Shown here piece after piece: positions 1-7,485 of a DNA stretch of 7,532 bases. A program made the translations under genes and the position numbers. Origin of the DNA: Pseudomonadota bacterium (lineage in GTDB: Bacteria; Pseudomonadota; Gammaproteobacteria; Burkholderiales; Burkholderiaceae_C); NCBI GenBank assembly GCA_021798395.1, contig JAJZHS010000112.1, positions 1 through 7,532 on the forward strand, given 5' to 3'. How positions within the stretch are numbered: the stretch's first letter is position 1; each line of letters opens with the position of its first letter. The notes beneath the pieces are model-generated. The model saw only the letters and a list, made by a program, of their open reading frames with translations, did no database searches and was not told where the DNA came from.

Positions 1-2489
1 ATGTTGCCGACGTTGTCGGTCAGTTGCGGGTGCGCCCACGCGTGGCCGAGCACCAGCGCCTGCACCGCGAACTCGACGTCGACCATGCCGCCCGGGTCGT
101 GCTTGAGGTCGAACAGCGCGCCGGAGTTCGTGTGGCCCTCGGCCACGCGCGCGCGCATGGCCAGGATTTCCGCGTGCAGCGCGGCCGCGTCGCGCGGCAT
201 GCGCAGCACCGCGTCGCGGATGCGCTCGAACTGCGCACCCAGCGCTGCGTCGCCGGCGCAAAAACGCGCCCGCGTCAACGCCTGATGCTCCCAGGTCCAC
301 GCCGCGTTGTCGCCGCGGCCGAGCTGGTAGCCGGCGAACGCCTGCAGCGTCGTCACCAGCAGGCCGGCGTTGCCGTTCGGCCGCAGTCGGGTGTCGATCT
401 CGAACAGGGTCCCGGCCGGAGTCGACGCGGTCAGCCACCAGACCAGCTTGCGCGCCAGGGCGCCGTAGCGTTCGCGCGCGTCGGCCGCCGCGTCGTCGAA
501 CAGAAACACCAGATCGAGGTCGCTGCCGTAGCCCAGTTCCTTGCCGCCGAGCTTGCCGTAGGCGACGACCGCGAACGCCGGTTGCGCGCGGTGGCGCTGC
601 GGCAACATGTCCCAGCACCACTGCAGGGCCTGGCCGATGATCGCGTCGGCCAGCGCCGACAGTTCGTCGGCGACCTCTTCGACGCCGATCTGCCCGGCGA
701 GGTCGCGCGCCAGGATGCGAAACAGCGCCCCGTGGAAAGCCCGGCGCAGGATGTCCAGGCCCTCTCCGGCGTCCCAGGCGTTGCGCTGCTGCAGCCTGGC
801 GCGCTGCACGGCGCAGTCGTCCAGGCAGGCCTGCGGATCGAAACGGCTGCGCGCGGCGTCGGTCAGCAGTTCGTCGACGACCATCGGATTGCGCGTGACG
901 TAGCGCGCTGCCCAACCCGACGCGCCCAGCACCGCGAGCAGTCGCCCAAGCGCCTGCGGCTGCTCGGCGAACAGCGCCAGATAGGTCTCGCGCCGCGCGA
1001 TGGCTTCGAGCATGTCGAACAGCCGCGCGAGGGTGCGATCGGCCTCCGGCGCGCCGTCGACCATGCCGATTGCGCGTTCGACCACGCGCAGCATGCGCCT
1101 GCGGCCGGACTCGCTCAGCGCGGCGAACCGCGGCGAAGTCTGCAAGGCCTGCAAGCGCGCCTGGGAACGCTCGCCGCCGACCGCGGCCAGCGCCTGACGC
1201 AGCGCGTCGATGCTGTCGGCCGGCTTGCGGCAGCCGACACAGCGCGGGCCGGCGTGCAGCAGCGCGTCGAACTCGCCGGCGACGAACTCGCGCACCGCGT
1301 CGAGTTCGCGCAGCAGCGCGCACGCCGGGCGCCTCGCCTGCGGCTGCGCGGCGCGCAGCGCGTCGCCGAAGCTCAGCGCGATGCGTTCCAGATCGCCGTC
1401 GTCGCCGGGCACGGCATGCGTCTGCGCGTCGTCCAGGTACTGGATCCGATGCTCGAGCCGTCGCAGGAACCGGTAGCCGTCGGCCAGCCGCTGGGCCGCG
1501 TCGTCGGGCAGCAGCCCGGCCTGCGCCAACAGCGGCAGCGCCTGCAGGGTACCGCGCGCGCGAACGTGCGGCATGCGCCCGCCTCGCACCACCTGCAGCA
1601 GCTGCACGATGAACTCGATTTCGCGGATTCCGCCTCGCCCGAGCTTGACGTCGTTGGCCCGATCCGGGCGCGCACTCGCGCGCCGGGACGCCTCGCTGCG
1701 GATCTGCTGGTGCAGCGCGCGCAGCGCCTCGATCATCGCGAAGTCGAGATAGCGCCGCCAGACGAAGGGCTCGACGACCTGGTCGAGCGCGTCCTGCAGC
1801 GCCGGATCGATGGGCGCGACCACCCGGCTCTTCAGCCAGGCGAAACGCTCCCACTCGCGCCCCTGGACCTGGAAATACTCCTCCAGCATCGCCAGGCTGA
1901 CCACCGGCGGGCCGCTGTCGCCGTTGGGGCGCAGGCGGGTGTCGACGCGGAACACGAAACCGTCCGCGGTGGACTCCGAAAGCAGCCCGACCAGGCGCCG
2001 CGCGAGCAGGCCGAAATACTCCGCATTGCTCAGCGGCACGGCACCGTCGCTGCGCCCGTCGACGTCGTACGCGAACACCAGATCGACGTCGGACGAGACG
2101 TTGAGCTCGGCGCCGCCGAGCTTGCCCATGCCGACGACGAAAAACCGCGCCGGCGCGCCGTCCCCGCCCCGCGGACGGCCGTGACGCGCGGCCAGGTCGG
2201 CGTCGATCGCGGCCACTCCGTGCGCCAGCGCGATCTCGGCCAGGTCGGTGACCGCCGCGCAGACCTGCTCAAGCGGAGCGTGGTCGCGCAAATCGCATTC
2301 GATCAACCGCAGCATCAGCGCGTTGCGCACCTGGCGCAGCGCCGCCGCGAGTCCGCAGCGGGCGCACGCGGCGCGCACCGCGGCTTCGATCCCGGCACGC
2401 GGGGGAATCCCCGCGCCCCAGCACGCCAGCACCGCGTCCAGGCGGCCGACATAACGCCGGTAGAAGCGGGAGTACACCTCGAATTGCAT
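1..2489 (-). CDS. glnE: Bifunctional glutamine synthetase adenylyltransferase / adenylyl-removing enzyme GlnE, 3' end cut off by window edge
   Basis: GlnE adds AMP to, and removes it from, a tyrosine of glutamine synthetase in the cytoplasm. It responds to PII protein and glutamine and so sets GS activity to nitrogen supply. I translated the reverse strand from the ATG at 2489-2487; the frame stays open to the window edge, giving 829 residues. Two nucleotidyltransferase domains are visible. The N-terminal (adenylyl-removing) one has GMGKLGGAELNVSSDVDL at about residues 120-137, with the Asp pair D134/D136, then RVDTRLRPNG near 181-190. The C-terminal (adenylylating) one has YGKLGGKELGYGSDLDLVF, with Asp pair D657/D659, then EIDTRLRPNG. 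These pairs match E. coli D173/D175 and D701/D703, known to be needed for the two activities. The visible part ends at TDNVGN, so about 90 residues are missing compared with the ~946-residue E. coli protein. Both active sites look intact. The start is the least certain point: the E. coli protein is ~40 residues longer at its N-terminus, and an in-frame ATG lies at 2588-2586, but the segment between them does not look conserved. No clear Shine-Dalgarno sequence precedes either start. Confidence 0.96.
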   Translation of the reverse strand, partial: MQFEVYSRFYRRYVGRLDAVLACWGAGIPPRAGIEAAVRAACARCGLAAALRQVRNALMLRLIECDLRDHAPLEQVCAAVTDLAEIALAHGVAAIDADLAARHGRPRGGDGAPARFFVVGMGKLGGAELNVSSDVDLVFAYDVDGRSDGAVPLSNAEYFGLLARRLVGLLSESTADGFVFRVDTRLRPNGDSGPPVVSLAMLEEYFQVQGREWERFAWLKSRVVAPIDPALQDALDQVVEPFVWRRYLDFAMIEALRALHQQIRSEASRRASARPDRANDVKLGRGGIREIEFIVQLLQVVRGGRMPHVRARGTLQALPLLAQAGLLPDDAAQRLADGYRFLRRLEHRIQYLDDAQTHAVPGDDGDLERIALSFGDALRAAQPQARRPACALLRELDAVREFVAGEFDALLHAGPRCVGCRKPADSIDALRQALAAVGGERSQARLQALQTSPRFAALSESGRRRMLRVVERAIGMVDGAPEADRTLARLFDMLEAIARRETYLALFAEQPQALGRLLAVLGASGWAARYVTRNPMVVDELLTDAARSRFDPQACLDDCAVQRARLQQRNAWDAGEGLDILRRAFHGALFRILARDLAGQIGVEEVADELSALADAIIGQALQWCWDMLPQRHRAQPAFAVVAYGKLGGKELGYGSDLDLVFLFDDAAADARERYGALARKLVWWLTASTPAGTLFEIDTRLRPNGNAGLLVTTLQAFAGYQLGRGDNAAWTWEHQALTRARFCAGDAALGAQFERIRDAVLRMPRDAAALHAEILAMRARVAEGHTNSGALFDLKHDPGGMVDVEFAVQALVLGHAWAHPQLTDNVGN

Positions 2490-2525
2490 GTCGGTTGGCG
2501 GTTTCCCGGTCCTGCAGATGCCGCG

Positions 2526-2531
2526 AGCATA
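2526..2531 (-). promoter_or_regulatory. Weak -10-like element upstream of glnE
   Basis: Read on the minus strand the bases are TATGCT, four of six matching TATAAT, placed 36 bases before the glnE ATG. The best -35 candidate at 18-bp spacing (CCTGCA) is a poor match to TTGACA. This is a tentative guess based only on position and the relatively AT-rich bases. Confidence 0.2.
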
Positions 2532-2532
2532 T

Positions 2533-2553
2533 TGCAGCGGCGCGGACGCTGCA
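2533..2553. repeat. Small hairpin (7-bp stem, 7-base loop) upstream of glnE
   Basis: The arms TGCAGCG (2533-2539) and CGCTGCA (2547-2553) are perfectly complementary around a 7-base loop. The hairpin ends about 44 bases before the glnE start, next to the weak -10-like element. A stem of this length can arise by chance in sequence this GC-rich, so a function is not established. Confidence 0.3.
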
Positions 2554-2610
2554 GGGCGCCGGATTTGCCCGGCACGCGCAATGGCCATGACACTGCAGGG
2601 GGAAAGAGTT

Positions 2611-2636
2611 CGCCGCGGCGACGACGCGCGTCGTCG
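2611..2636. repeat. 18-bp perfect palindrome with adjoining 10-bp palindrome in the divergent intergenic region
   Basis: CGACGACGCGCGTCGTCG at 2619-2636 reads identically on both strands with no spacer. It overlaps by two bases a second perfect palindrome, CGCCGCGGCG at 2611-2620. It lies about 130 bases from the glnE start and 82 bases before the chosen yhdP start. That position fits an operator for a dimeric regulator acting on one or both divergent genes. The alternating C/G content makes chance palindromes more likely than in balanced sequence, so I give only moderate weight to a regulatory role. I do not recognise the binding protein. Confidence 0.4.
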
Positions 2637-2718
2637 GAAGCACGCCGTTCACTACCATGGGGGGAATTGCCGAGCGTCGCCGCACCGAATCGTGTCAGCC
2701 CTGCATCTCACCGTCAGA

Positions 2719-5700
2719 ATGGCCACCAGGCTGCTCGAGGCCGCGATCGCGCTGGTCGTCGCGGCGTACCTGCTGCTGGGGCTCGGCCTGGTCACGCTGC
2801 GCTACGCGGTGCTTCCCAACGCGCAGCGTTTCGTGCCCTGGATGGAAAGCTCGGCCAGTTCGGCGCTCGGCCTTCCGGTGCACATCGGCAGCGTACGCGC
2901 GACCTGGGACGGTCTGCTGCCGACGCTGGCGCTGCGCGACTTGGTGATCGACGACCCCCAGGGGCAACCGGCGTTGCGTTTCGCCTCGGTCCAGGCACAA
3001 CCTTCCTGGAAGAGCCTGCCTCGCATGCAACTGGCGTTCGATCAGCTCGCACTCAGCGGCGTGCAGCTGACGATCCGGCGGCCCGACCCGAACCACCTGC
3101 AGATCGGCGGCATCCGCATCGACCTCGCGGCCCCCGGAGGCGGAGCCGCGCAGCGCTTCGCCGACTGGTTGTTCGCGCAGGACCAGATTCTGGTGCTGCA
3201 CAGCCGCCTGGTCTGGATCGACGCCGTGCGCGACGCGCCGCCCCTGACGCTCGACGACGTCAACCTCGACTTGCGCAACAGCCTGCTGCGCCACCGCCTG
3301 GCGCTGCGCGCAACCCCAACGGGCACGCTGGGCGGCCCGCTGCAGCTGCGCGCCGACCTGCGCCAGCCCTTGTTCACCCGCCACGACGCCGCGTTCGCGT
3401 CCTGGCACGGGAAACTGTGGGCGTCGGTCGAAGGTGCCGATGTCGGCACCCTGGCGCGCTACCTCCCCCTGCCCGCCGAACTGCTCGGCGGCCACGGCAA
3501 CGTGCAGGCCTGGGCCGACGTCGGCACGCACTACACGTTGACGCAGCTGAGCACCGACGTGTCGCTGCGCGACGTGCTGGCGCGCCTCGATCCGGCGTTG
3601 CCGCCGCTGCTGATCGAGCGCCTCGGCGGGCGGCTGCGGGCGGCGCGGCTTCCCGCCGGCTGGCAGCTGGCCGCGCAAGGCCTGGACCTGCGGCTTGCCG
3701 CCGGACCGCGTCTGCTCGGCGTCAACGCCGCGTTCAGCACGCAGCAGCCGGCCGGACAGGCGCGTCGCCTCAGCCTGAGCGCGGGCAACGTCGACCTGGG
3801 CGCGCTCGACGCGCTGGCGCGCGCGCTGCCGCTGCCGCCGGCGTGGCGCACGCGCCTGGTCGCACTGCGCCCGCAAGGGCGGCTGACGCAGCTGTCGGCC
3901 AGCTGGAGCGGCAGCGCCGGCGCGTCGGCATCGACGCTGCCGACGCGCTACAGCGTGCAGGCCACGTTCAACGGACTGGGCTGGGACAGCGCCGGAACGC
4001 CGGCCGACGCGCTCGGCGTGCGCGGCCTCGACGGCAGCGTGCGCGCCGATCAGGCCGGCGGCAGCGCGCGGCTGACGGTGCACGACGGCTCCGTATCGCT
4101 GCCGCGCGTGTTCGCCGCGCCGGGCTTTGCATTGCAGCGGCTCGACGCGCGACTCGACTGGAAGCGCCAGGCCGACGGCGCGTGGAGCGTGCAGGCGCCG
4201 CAGCTGCAGCTGGCCAACGCCGACCTGGACGCCAGCGCCAGTGTGCACTACACGACGCAGGCCCGCGGCCCCGGCCACCTCGACCTCGACGCGCGCCTGA
4301 CGCGCGCCGACGCGCGCGCGCTGCCGCGCTACCTGCCGCTGGCGATTCCGGATGCCACGCGCGACTACCTGCGCAGCGCGATCGCCGCCGGCCAGGCCAG
4401 CGACGTGCGCTGCAGCGTGCACGGGAACCTCGCCGCGTTCCCGTTCGCGCGGCCAGGCAGCGGCACCTTCAGCATCAGCGCGCAGCTGCGCGACGGAGTG
4501 TTCAACGCCGCGCCGCGCGCCATCCTGCCGGCCGGCCGACAGGCCAGTTCCGCCGACGTGCACGCCAATGCGTTGTGGCCCGAGTTCACCCACGTGTCTG
4601 GCCAGCTCGAGTTCACCGGCGCGGGCTTGCGCGTGCGCGGCGCCAGCGCGCGCGTCGGCGGCGCCACCCTGCGTCAGATCGACCTCGCGCTGCCCGACTA
4701 TGCCGATCCGGTGCTCAGCGGCGGCGGCCAGCTGCGCGTCGACGCCGGCGATGCGCTGCGCTATTTGCGCAGCAGCCCGCTCGACGCGATGCTCGACCAC
4801 GCGCTGACCGCTGTGCGCGCCAGCGGCGCGCTGCGCGGCAGCCTTCGCCTGCAGCTGCCGCTGCAGCACCTGCGGGACAGCCAGGTGCAGGGCCGGCTGC
4901 GCCTGCTCGACGACGACGTCGACTACGCGCGCTGGCTGCCGCAGCTGCACGGCGTGCGCGGCGACCTGAGCTTCGACGCCCACGGCTTCACGCTGCACGC
5001 CCAGGCGCGGGATTTTCTCGGCGGCGCGTTGCAGATCGACGGAGGCATGTCCGCCGGCAGCCCGCTGCGGCTGCAGATCGGAACCACCGTCGACGCCGCC
5101 GCGCTGCGCGCAGCTCCCCGGCTTCAGCCCTGGTCGGCACTGCTGGCGCGACTCAGCGGCAGCACGCAGCTGAACGCGACGGTGACCGCGCGCGCCGGCC
5201 ACGCCGCGCCGCAGGTGCGGCTGCACAGCGATCTGCGCGGCCTCGCACTGGCCTTGCCGGCTCCGCTGGGCAAGCCGGCGGCAACGGCGCTGCCGCTGAA
5301 CGTCGAGGTCGACGGCGCGCAGTGGCAGGCCGACCTCGGCGACGGGCTGCTGCGCGCGCAGCTGCACCGCGGCGCCAGCGGCGTCGACGGCAGCGTGCTG
5401 CTCGGACACGATGCGCGCGTGCCTCCGGGCAACGGACTGCGCCTGGGCGTCGACCTGCCGACCCTGAACGTCGACGCCTGGCGCGCGCTGGCCTCGGGCG
5501 GAAGCGGCGCGGCGCCCGCCGCGCTGGCGTTGCGGGCGCAACAGCTGACCGTGGCCGGGCGCCAGTTCGACGACGTGGTGGTCGACGCCACGCGCAGCGG
5601 CGCGCTGTGGCGCGCCCAGCTGCGCAGCCGCCAGCTGGCCGGGCGGGTCGACTGGCGCGTCGGCGTCGGCGACGCCCCGGGCAGCGTGGTGGCGCGATTG

Positions 5701-6630
5701 AGCCGGCTGATCGTTCCGCGCAGCGCCGATCCCGAAGTCGAGCGCATGCTCGACCAGACGCCGCACAGCATGCCGGCGCTGGACGTGACCGCCACCGACG
5801 TCGAGCTGCATGGCCACCGTTTCACCCGCCTGGAGCTGCGCGCGCGCAACCAGCGTGTCGCGGGGGTCCCCGAGTGGCACCTGACGCAGCTGCGCCTGAG
5901 CGCGCCCGAGGCCACGCTCGACGGCAGCGGCGACTGGGTCGCGCTGGGCACGCGCGCCGCGGGTGCGCATACCCGGGCGAGCGCGCCGCGGCGCTTCGCC
6001 CTGGGCTTCAAGCTCGACGTCGCCGACGCCGGCGGACTGCTCTCCAGACTGGGCAAGCCGGGACTGCTGCGCGGCGGCAGCGGCGTCATGCACGGCACCG
6101 TGTCCTGGATCGGCTCCCCGCTGAGCCCGGACTATCCGACGCTGTCGGGCCAGTTCAGGCTCGACATCGGCAAGGGCCAGTTCCTGAAGGCCGACCCCGG
6201 ACTGGCCAAGCTGCTCGGAGTGCTCAGTCTGCAGAGCCTGCCGCGGCGGCTGCTGTTCAACTTCAGCGATCTGTTCGAGTCGGGATTCGCTTTCGACACC
6301 GCCAGCGCCGACGTGCAGCTCGACAACGGCGTGGCGACGACCCACGACTTCAAGATGTACGGGCCTGCGGCGACGGTGTTCATCGACGGCTCGGCGAATC
6401 TGGCCGCAGAAACGCAGGACCTGTACGCAGTCGTCGTTCCGGAGATCAATGCGGGCTCGGCTTCTCTGGCCTATGCTTTGATCAATCCGGCGGTCGGCCT
6501 CGGCACCTTCATCGCGCAATTCATCGCGCGCAAACCGCTGATGAAGGCCTTCACTTACGGCTACCGGATCACCGGCACCTGGACCAAGCCCGACGTCAAG
6601 CAGGTGCAGCACCCGTCGACCCTGCCCTGA
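2719..6630 (+). CDS. yhdP: YhdP-family AsmA-like envelope protein (TIGR02099 type, DUF3971 / AsmA_2), about 1303 aa
   Basis: Members of this family are anchored in the inner membrane and extend through the periplasm. In E. coli, YhdP works with TamB and YdbH in phospholipid transport to the outer membrane. From the ATG at 2719 the protein starts with a short basic stretch, then one hydrophobic segment at about residues 6-27 (LLEAAIALVVAAYLLLGLGL). This is followed by the family-like segment LPVHIGSVRATWDGLLPTL (52-70). The long middle part repeats short amphipathic, beta-strand-like units with little Cys, as expected of a lipid-conducting beta-groove protein. The last ~200 residues (about 1095-1297) match the AsmA-like C-terminal domain: GVMHGTVSWIGSPLSPDYPTL, the FRLDIGKGQFLK segment, NFSDLFESGFAFD, AVVVPEINAGSASLAYALINP, and a closing YRITGTWTKPDVKQV. 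Length is close to E. coli YhdP (1266 aa). The start at 2719 puts the membrane segment at the same place as in E. coli. An in-frame GTG at 2692 is the main alternative, and the in-frame ATGs at 2488 and 2581 look too early. No strong ribosome binding site decides between them. No truncation or frameshift is seen. Confidence 0.93.
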   Translation: MATRLLEAAIALVVAAYLLLGLGLVTLRYAVLPNAQRFVPWMESSASSALGLPVHIGSVRATWDGLLPTLALRDLVIDDPQGQPALRFASVQAQPSWKSLPRMQLAFDQLALSGVQLTIRRPDPNHLQIGGIRIDLAAPGGGAAQRFADWLFAQDQILVLHSRLVWIDAVRDAPPLTLDDVNLDLRNSLLRHRLALRATPTGTLGGPLQLRADLRQPLFTRHDAAFASWHGKLWASVEGADVGTLARYLPLPAELLGGHGNVQAWADVGTHYTLTQLSTDVSLRDVLARLDPALPPLLIERLGGRLRAARLPAGWQLAAQGLDLRLAAGPRLLGVNAAFSTQQPAGQARRLSLSAGNVDLGALDALARALPLPPAWRTRLVALRPQGRLTQLSASWSGSAGASASTLPTRYSVQATFNGLGWDSAGTPADALGVRGLDGSVRADQAGGSARLTVHDGSVSLPRVFAAPGFALQRLDARLDWKRQADGAWSVQAPQLQLANADLDASASVHYTTQARGPGHLDLDARLTRADARALPRYLPLAIPDATRDYLRSAIAAGQASDVRCSVHGNLAAFPFARPGSGTFSISAQLRDGVFNAAPRAILPAGRQASSADVHANALWPEFTHVSGQLEFTGAGLRVRGASARVGGATLRQIDLALPDYADPVLSGGGQLRVDAGDALRYLRSSPLDAMLDHALTAVRASGALRGSLRLQLPLQHLRDSQVQGRLRLLDDDVDYARWLPQLHGVRGDLSFDAHGFTLHAQARDFLGGALQIDGGMSAGSPLRLQIGTTVDAAALRAAPRLQPWSALLARLSGSTQLNATVTARAGHAAPQVRLHSDLRGLALALPAPLGKPAATALPLNVEVDGAQWQADLGDGLLRAQLHRGASGVDGSVLLGHDARVPPGNGLRLGVDLPTLNVDAWRALASGGSGAAPAALALRAQQLTVAGRQFDDVVVDATRSGALWRAQLRSRQLAGRVDWRVGVGDAPGSVVARLSRLIVPRSADPEVERMLDQTPHSMPALDVTATDVELHGHRFTRLELRARNQRVAGVPEWHLTQLRLSAPEATLDGSGDWVALGTRAAGAHTRASAPRRFALGFKLDVADAGGLLSRLGKPGLLRGGSGVMHGTVSWIGSPLSPDYPTLSGQFRLDIGKGQFLKADPGLAKLLGVLSLQSLPRRLLFNFSDLFESGFAFDTASADVQLDNGVATTHDFKMYGPAATVFIDGSANLAAETQDLYAVVVPEINAGSASLAYALINPAVGLGTFIAQFIARKPLMKAFTYGYRITGTWTKPDVKQVQHPSTLP

Positions 6631-6635
6631 ACCAC

Positions 6636-6640
6636 GGAAG
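6636..6640 (+). promoter_or_regulatory. Ribosome binding site for the Nit1-type gene
   Basis: GGAAG sits nine bases before the ATG at 6650, inside the 19-base gap after the yhdP stop codon. It supports the start chosen for the downstream gene and separate initiation within a shared transcript. Confidence 0.55.
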
Positions 6641-6649
6641 ACCACCCTG

Positions 6650-7450
6650 ATGCGAACCGCTGCGATCCAGATGGTCTCGTCGAGCCGGATCGACGACAAC
6701 CTGGCGCGCGCCGACGCGCTGCTCGCCGAAGCCGCGCGCCGCGGCGCGCGGCTGGCCGTTCTGCCCGAGTATTTCTGCCTGATGGGCCACGCCGACGGCG
6801 ACAAGGTCGCGGCGCGCGAACAACCGGGAGCAGGGCCGATCCAGGAATTCCTGGCCGATGCCGCGCGGCGCCACGGCTTGTGGCTGGCCGGCGGCACGCT
6901 GCCGCTGGCGTGCCCCGACCCGCGGCGGGTCTACAACACCACCCTGGTGTTCGACGCGCACGGTGCGCTGCGCGCACGCTACGACAAGCGCCACCTGTTC
7001 GCGTTCGCCCGCGGTGCCGAGCGCTACGCCGAGGCCGACAGCATCGCCGCCGGCGACGACGCGGTCGCGTTCGACGCCGAGGGGCTGCGCATCGGCCTGT
7101 CGATCTGCTACGACCTGCGCTTTCCCGAGCACTACCGCACGCTGTCGGCAAGCGCGCCGTGCGACGCCTTTCTGGTGCCGGCCGCGTTCACCTACACCAC
7201 CGGCGAGAAGCACTGGGAGCTGCTGCTGCGCGCGCGCGCGGTCGAGAACCTGGCCTACGTGGTGGCCAGCGCGCAAGGCGGGCGCCACGACAACGGCCGC
7301 CGCACTTGGGGCCACAGCATGATCGTCGACCCCTGGGGCGACGTGCTGGCGATGCAGTCCAGCGGCGAAGGCGTGGTCTGCGCCGACCTCGACACCGCGC
7401 GCATCGCCGACGACCGCAGCAGCCTGCCGGCGCTGGCGCACCGGCGCTGA
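6650..7450 (+). CDS. Nitrilase-superfamily carbon-nitrogen hydrolase, probable deaminated-glutathione amidase (Nit1-like)
   Basis: This 266-residue protein has the complete nitrilase-fold catalytic triad: Glu40 in LAVLPEYF, Lys113 in RARYDKRHLF and Cys153 in LSICYDLRFPE. A further conserved segment, TTGEKHWELLLRARAVEN (183-200), carries the additional Glu common in this family and the HWE signature seen in Nit1/Nit2-type enzymes. Length and motif spacing are normal for the family, and there is no signal peptide, so the enzyme is cytoplasmic. The RVYNTTLVFD and SICYDLRFPE segments fit the Nit1 branch. There the known reaction is hydrolysis of deaminated glutathione, a transaminase side product, to 2-oxoglutarate and cysteinylglycine (metabolite repair). 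Omega-amidase (Nit2) activity or another small amide substrate remains possible; the family is certain, the exact substrate is inferred. The gene follows yhdP by 19 bases on the same strand with its own ribosome binding site, so co-transcription is likely although no functional link is obvious. Its TGA stop (7448-7450) lies inside the left arm of an inverted repeat. Confidence 0.92.
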   Translation: MRTAAIQMVSSSRIDDNLARADALLAEAARRGARLAVLPEYFCLMGHADGDKVAAREQPGAGPIQEFLADAARRHGLWLAGGTLPLACPDPRRVYNTTLVFDAHGALRARYDKRHLFAFARGAERYAEADSIAAGDDAVAFDAEGLRIGLSICYDLRFPEHYRTLSASAPCDAFLVPAAFTYTTGEKHWELLLRARAVENLAYVVASAQGGRHDNGRRTWGHSMIVDPWGDVLAMQSSGEGVVCADLDTARIADDRSSLPALAHRR

Positions 7451-7485
7451 CGCGGCGCCCCGCCCAGTCGCGCGCGCCGCGTCAG
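7447..7485. terminator. Perfect 12-bp inverted repeat spanning convergent gene ends, possible bidirectional terminator
   Basis: CTGACGCGGCGC at 7447-7458 is exactly complementary to GCGCCGCGTCAG at 7474-7485, leaving a 15-base loop. The left arm contains the TGA stop of the nitrilase-family gene. The right arm contains, on the minus strand, the TGA stop of the probable convergent gene. A hairpin directly at two convergent gene ends suits a shared transcription end point. No T-tract follows on either strand, so it does not meet the usual intrinsic terminator pattern. It could instead stabilise the 3' ends or assist factor-dependent termination. Confidence 0.45.

Larger units (their letters stand above)
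2490..2718. other. Divergent intergenic region between glnE and the yhdP-type gene
   Basis: This stretch of about 230 bases separates the divergently transcribed glnE and yhdP-type genes and must hold the start signals of both. The plus-strand yhdP frame is open through it from an ATG at 2488. That upstream translation is rich in Arg, His and Cys, lacks hydrophobic order, and would overlap the glnE start codon, so I treat it as non-coding. Two structures stand out: an 18-bp palindrome at 2619-2636 and a short hairpin at 2533-2553. A weak -10-like TATGCT on the minus strand (2531-2526) would give glnE a leader of about 30 bases, but no good -35 lies at the right distance. No convincing sigma-70 promoter is visible for yhdP. 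I saw no RNA gene or riboswitch. Confidence 0.6.

Noticed and set aside
2269..2685. A 138-codon minus-strand frame covering the glnE start and the intergenic region.
   Set aside because: It overlaps the glnE N-terminal coding region in another frame and has no conserved sequence; the glnE frame gives the known N-terminal helices leading into the GMGKLGG motif.
5124..6098. A 324-codon minus-strand open frame inside the yhdP-type gene.
   Set aside because: Its translation is Ser/Arg/Ala/Pro-rich shadow sequence, and the overlapping plus frame continues the AsmA-like protein without interruption.
24..6650. A 2208-codon stop-free plus-strand frame running antisense to glnE and out of frame through yhdP.
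   Set aside because: Over glnE it is the exact codon-register antisense, so stops would need TTA, CTA or TCA codons, which are avoided at this GC content. The translation is Arg/Ala/Gln-rich low-complexity sequence with no domain signature, while glnE and yhdP both give clear family motifs.
2695..6897. A 1400-codon minus-strand open frame antisense to the yhdP-type gene.
   Set aside because: It arises from the same GC-rich codon bias; its composition is Arg/Gln/Ala/Val-rich without recognisable motifs, and it crosses two plus-strand genes with strong family matches.
6596..7441. A 281-codon minus-strand open frame antisense to the nitrilase-family gene.
   Set aside because: The plus strand carries the full Glu-Lys-Cys catalytic triad with correct spacing and a ribosome binding site; the antisense product has no recognisable features.
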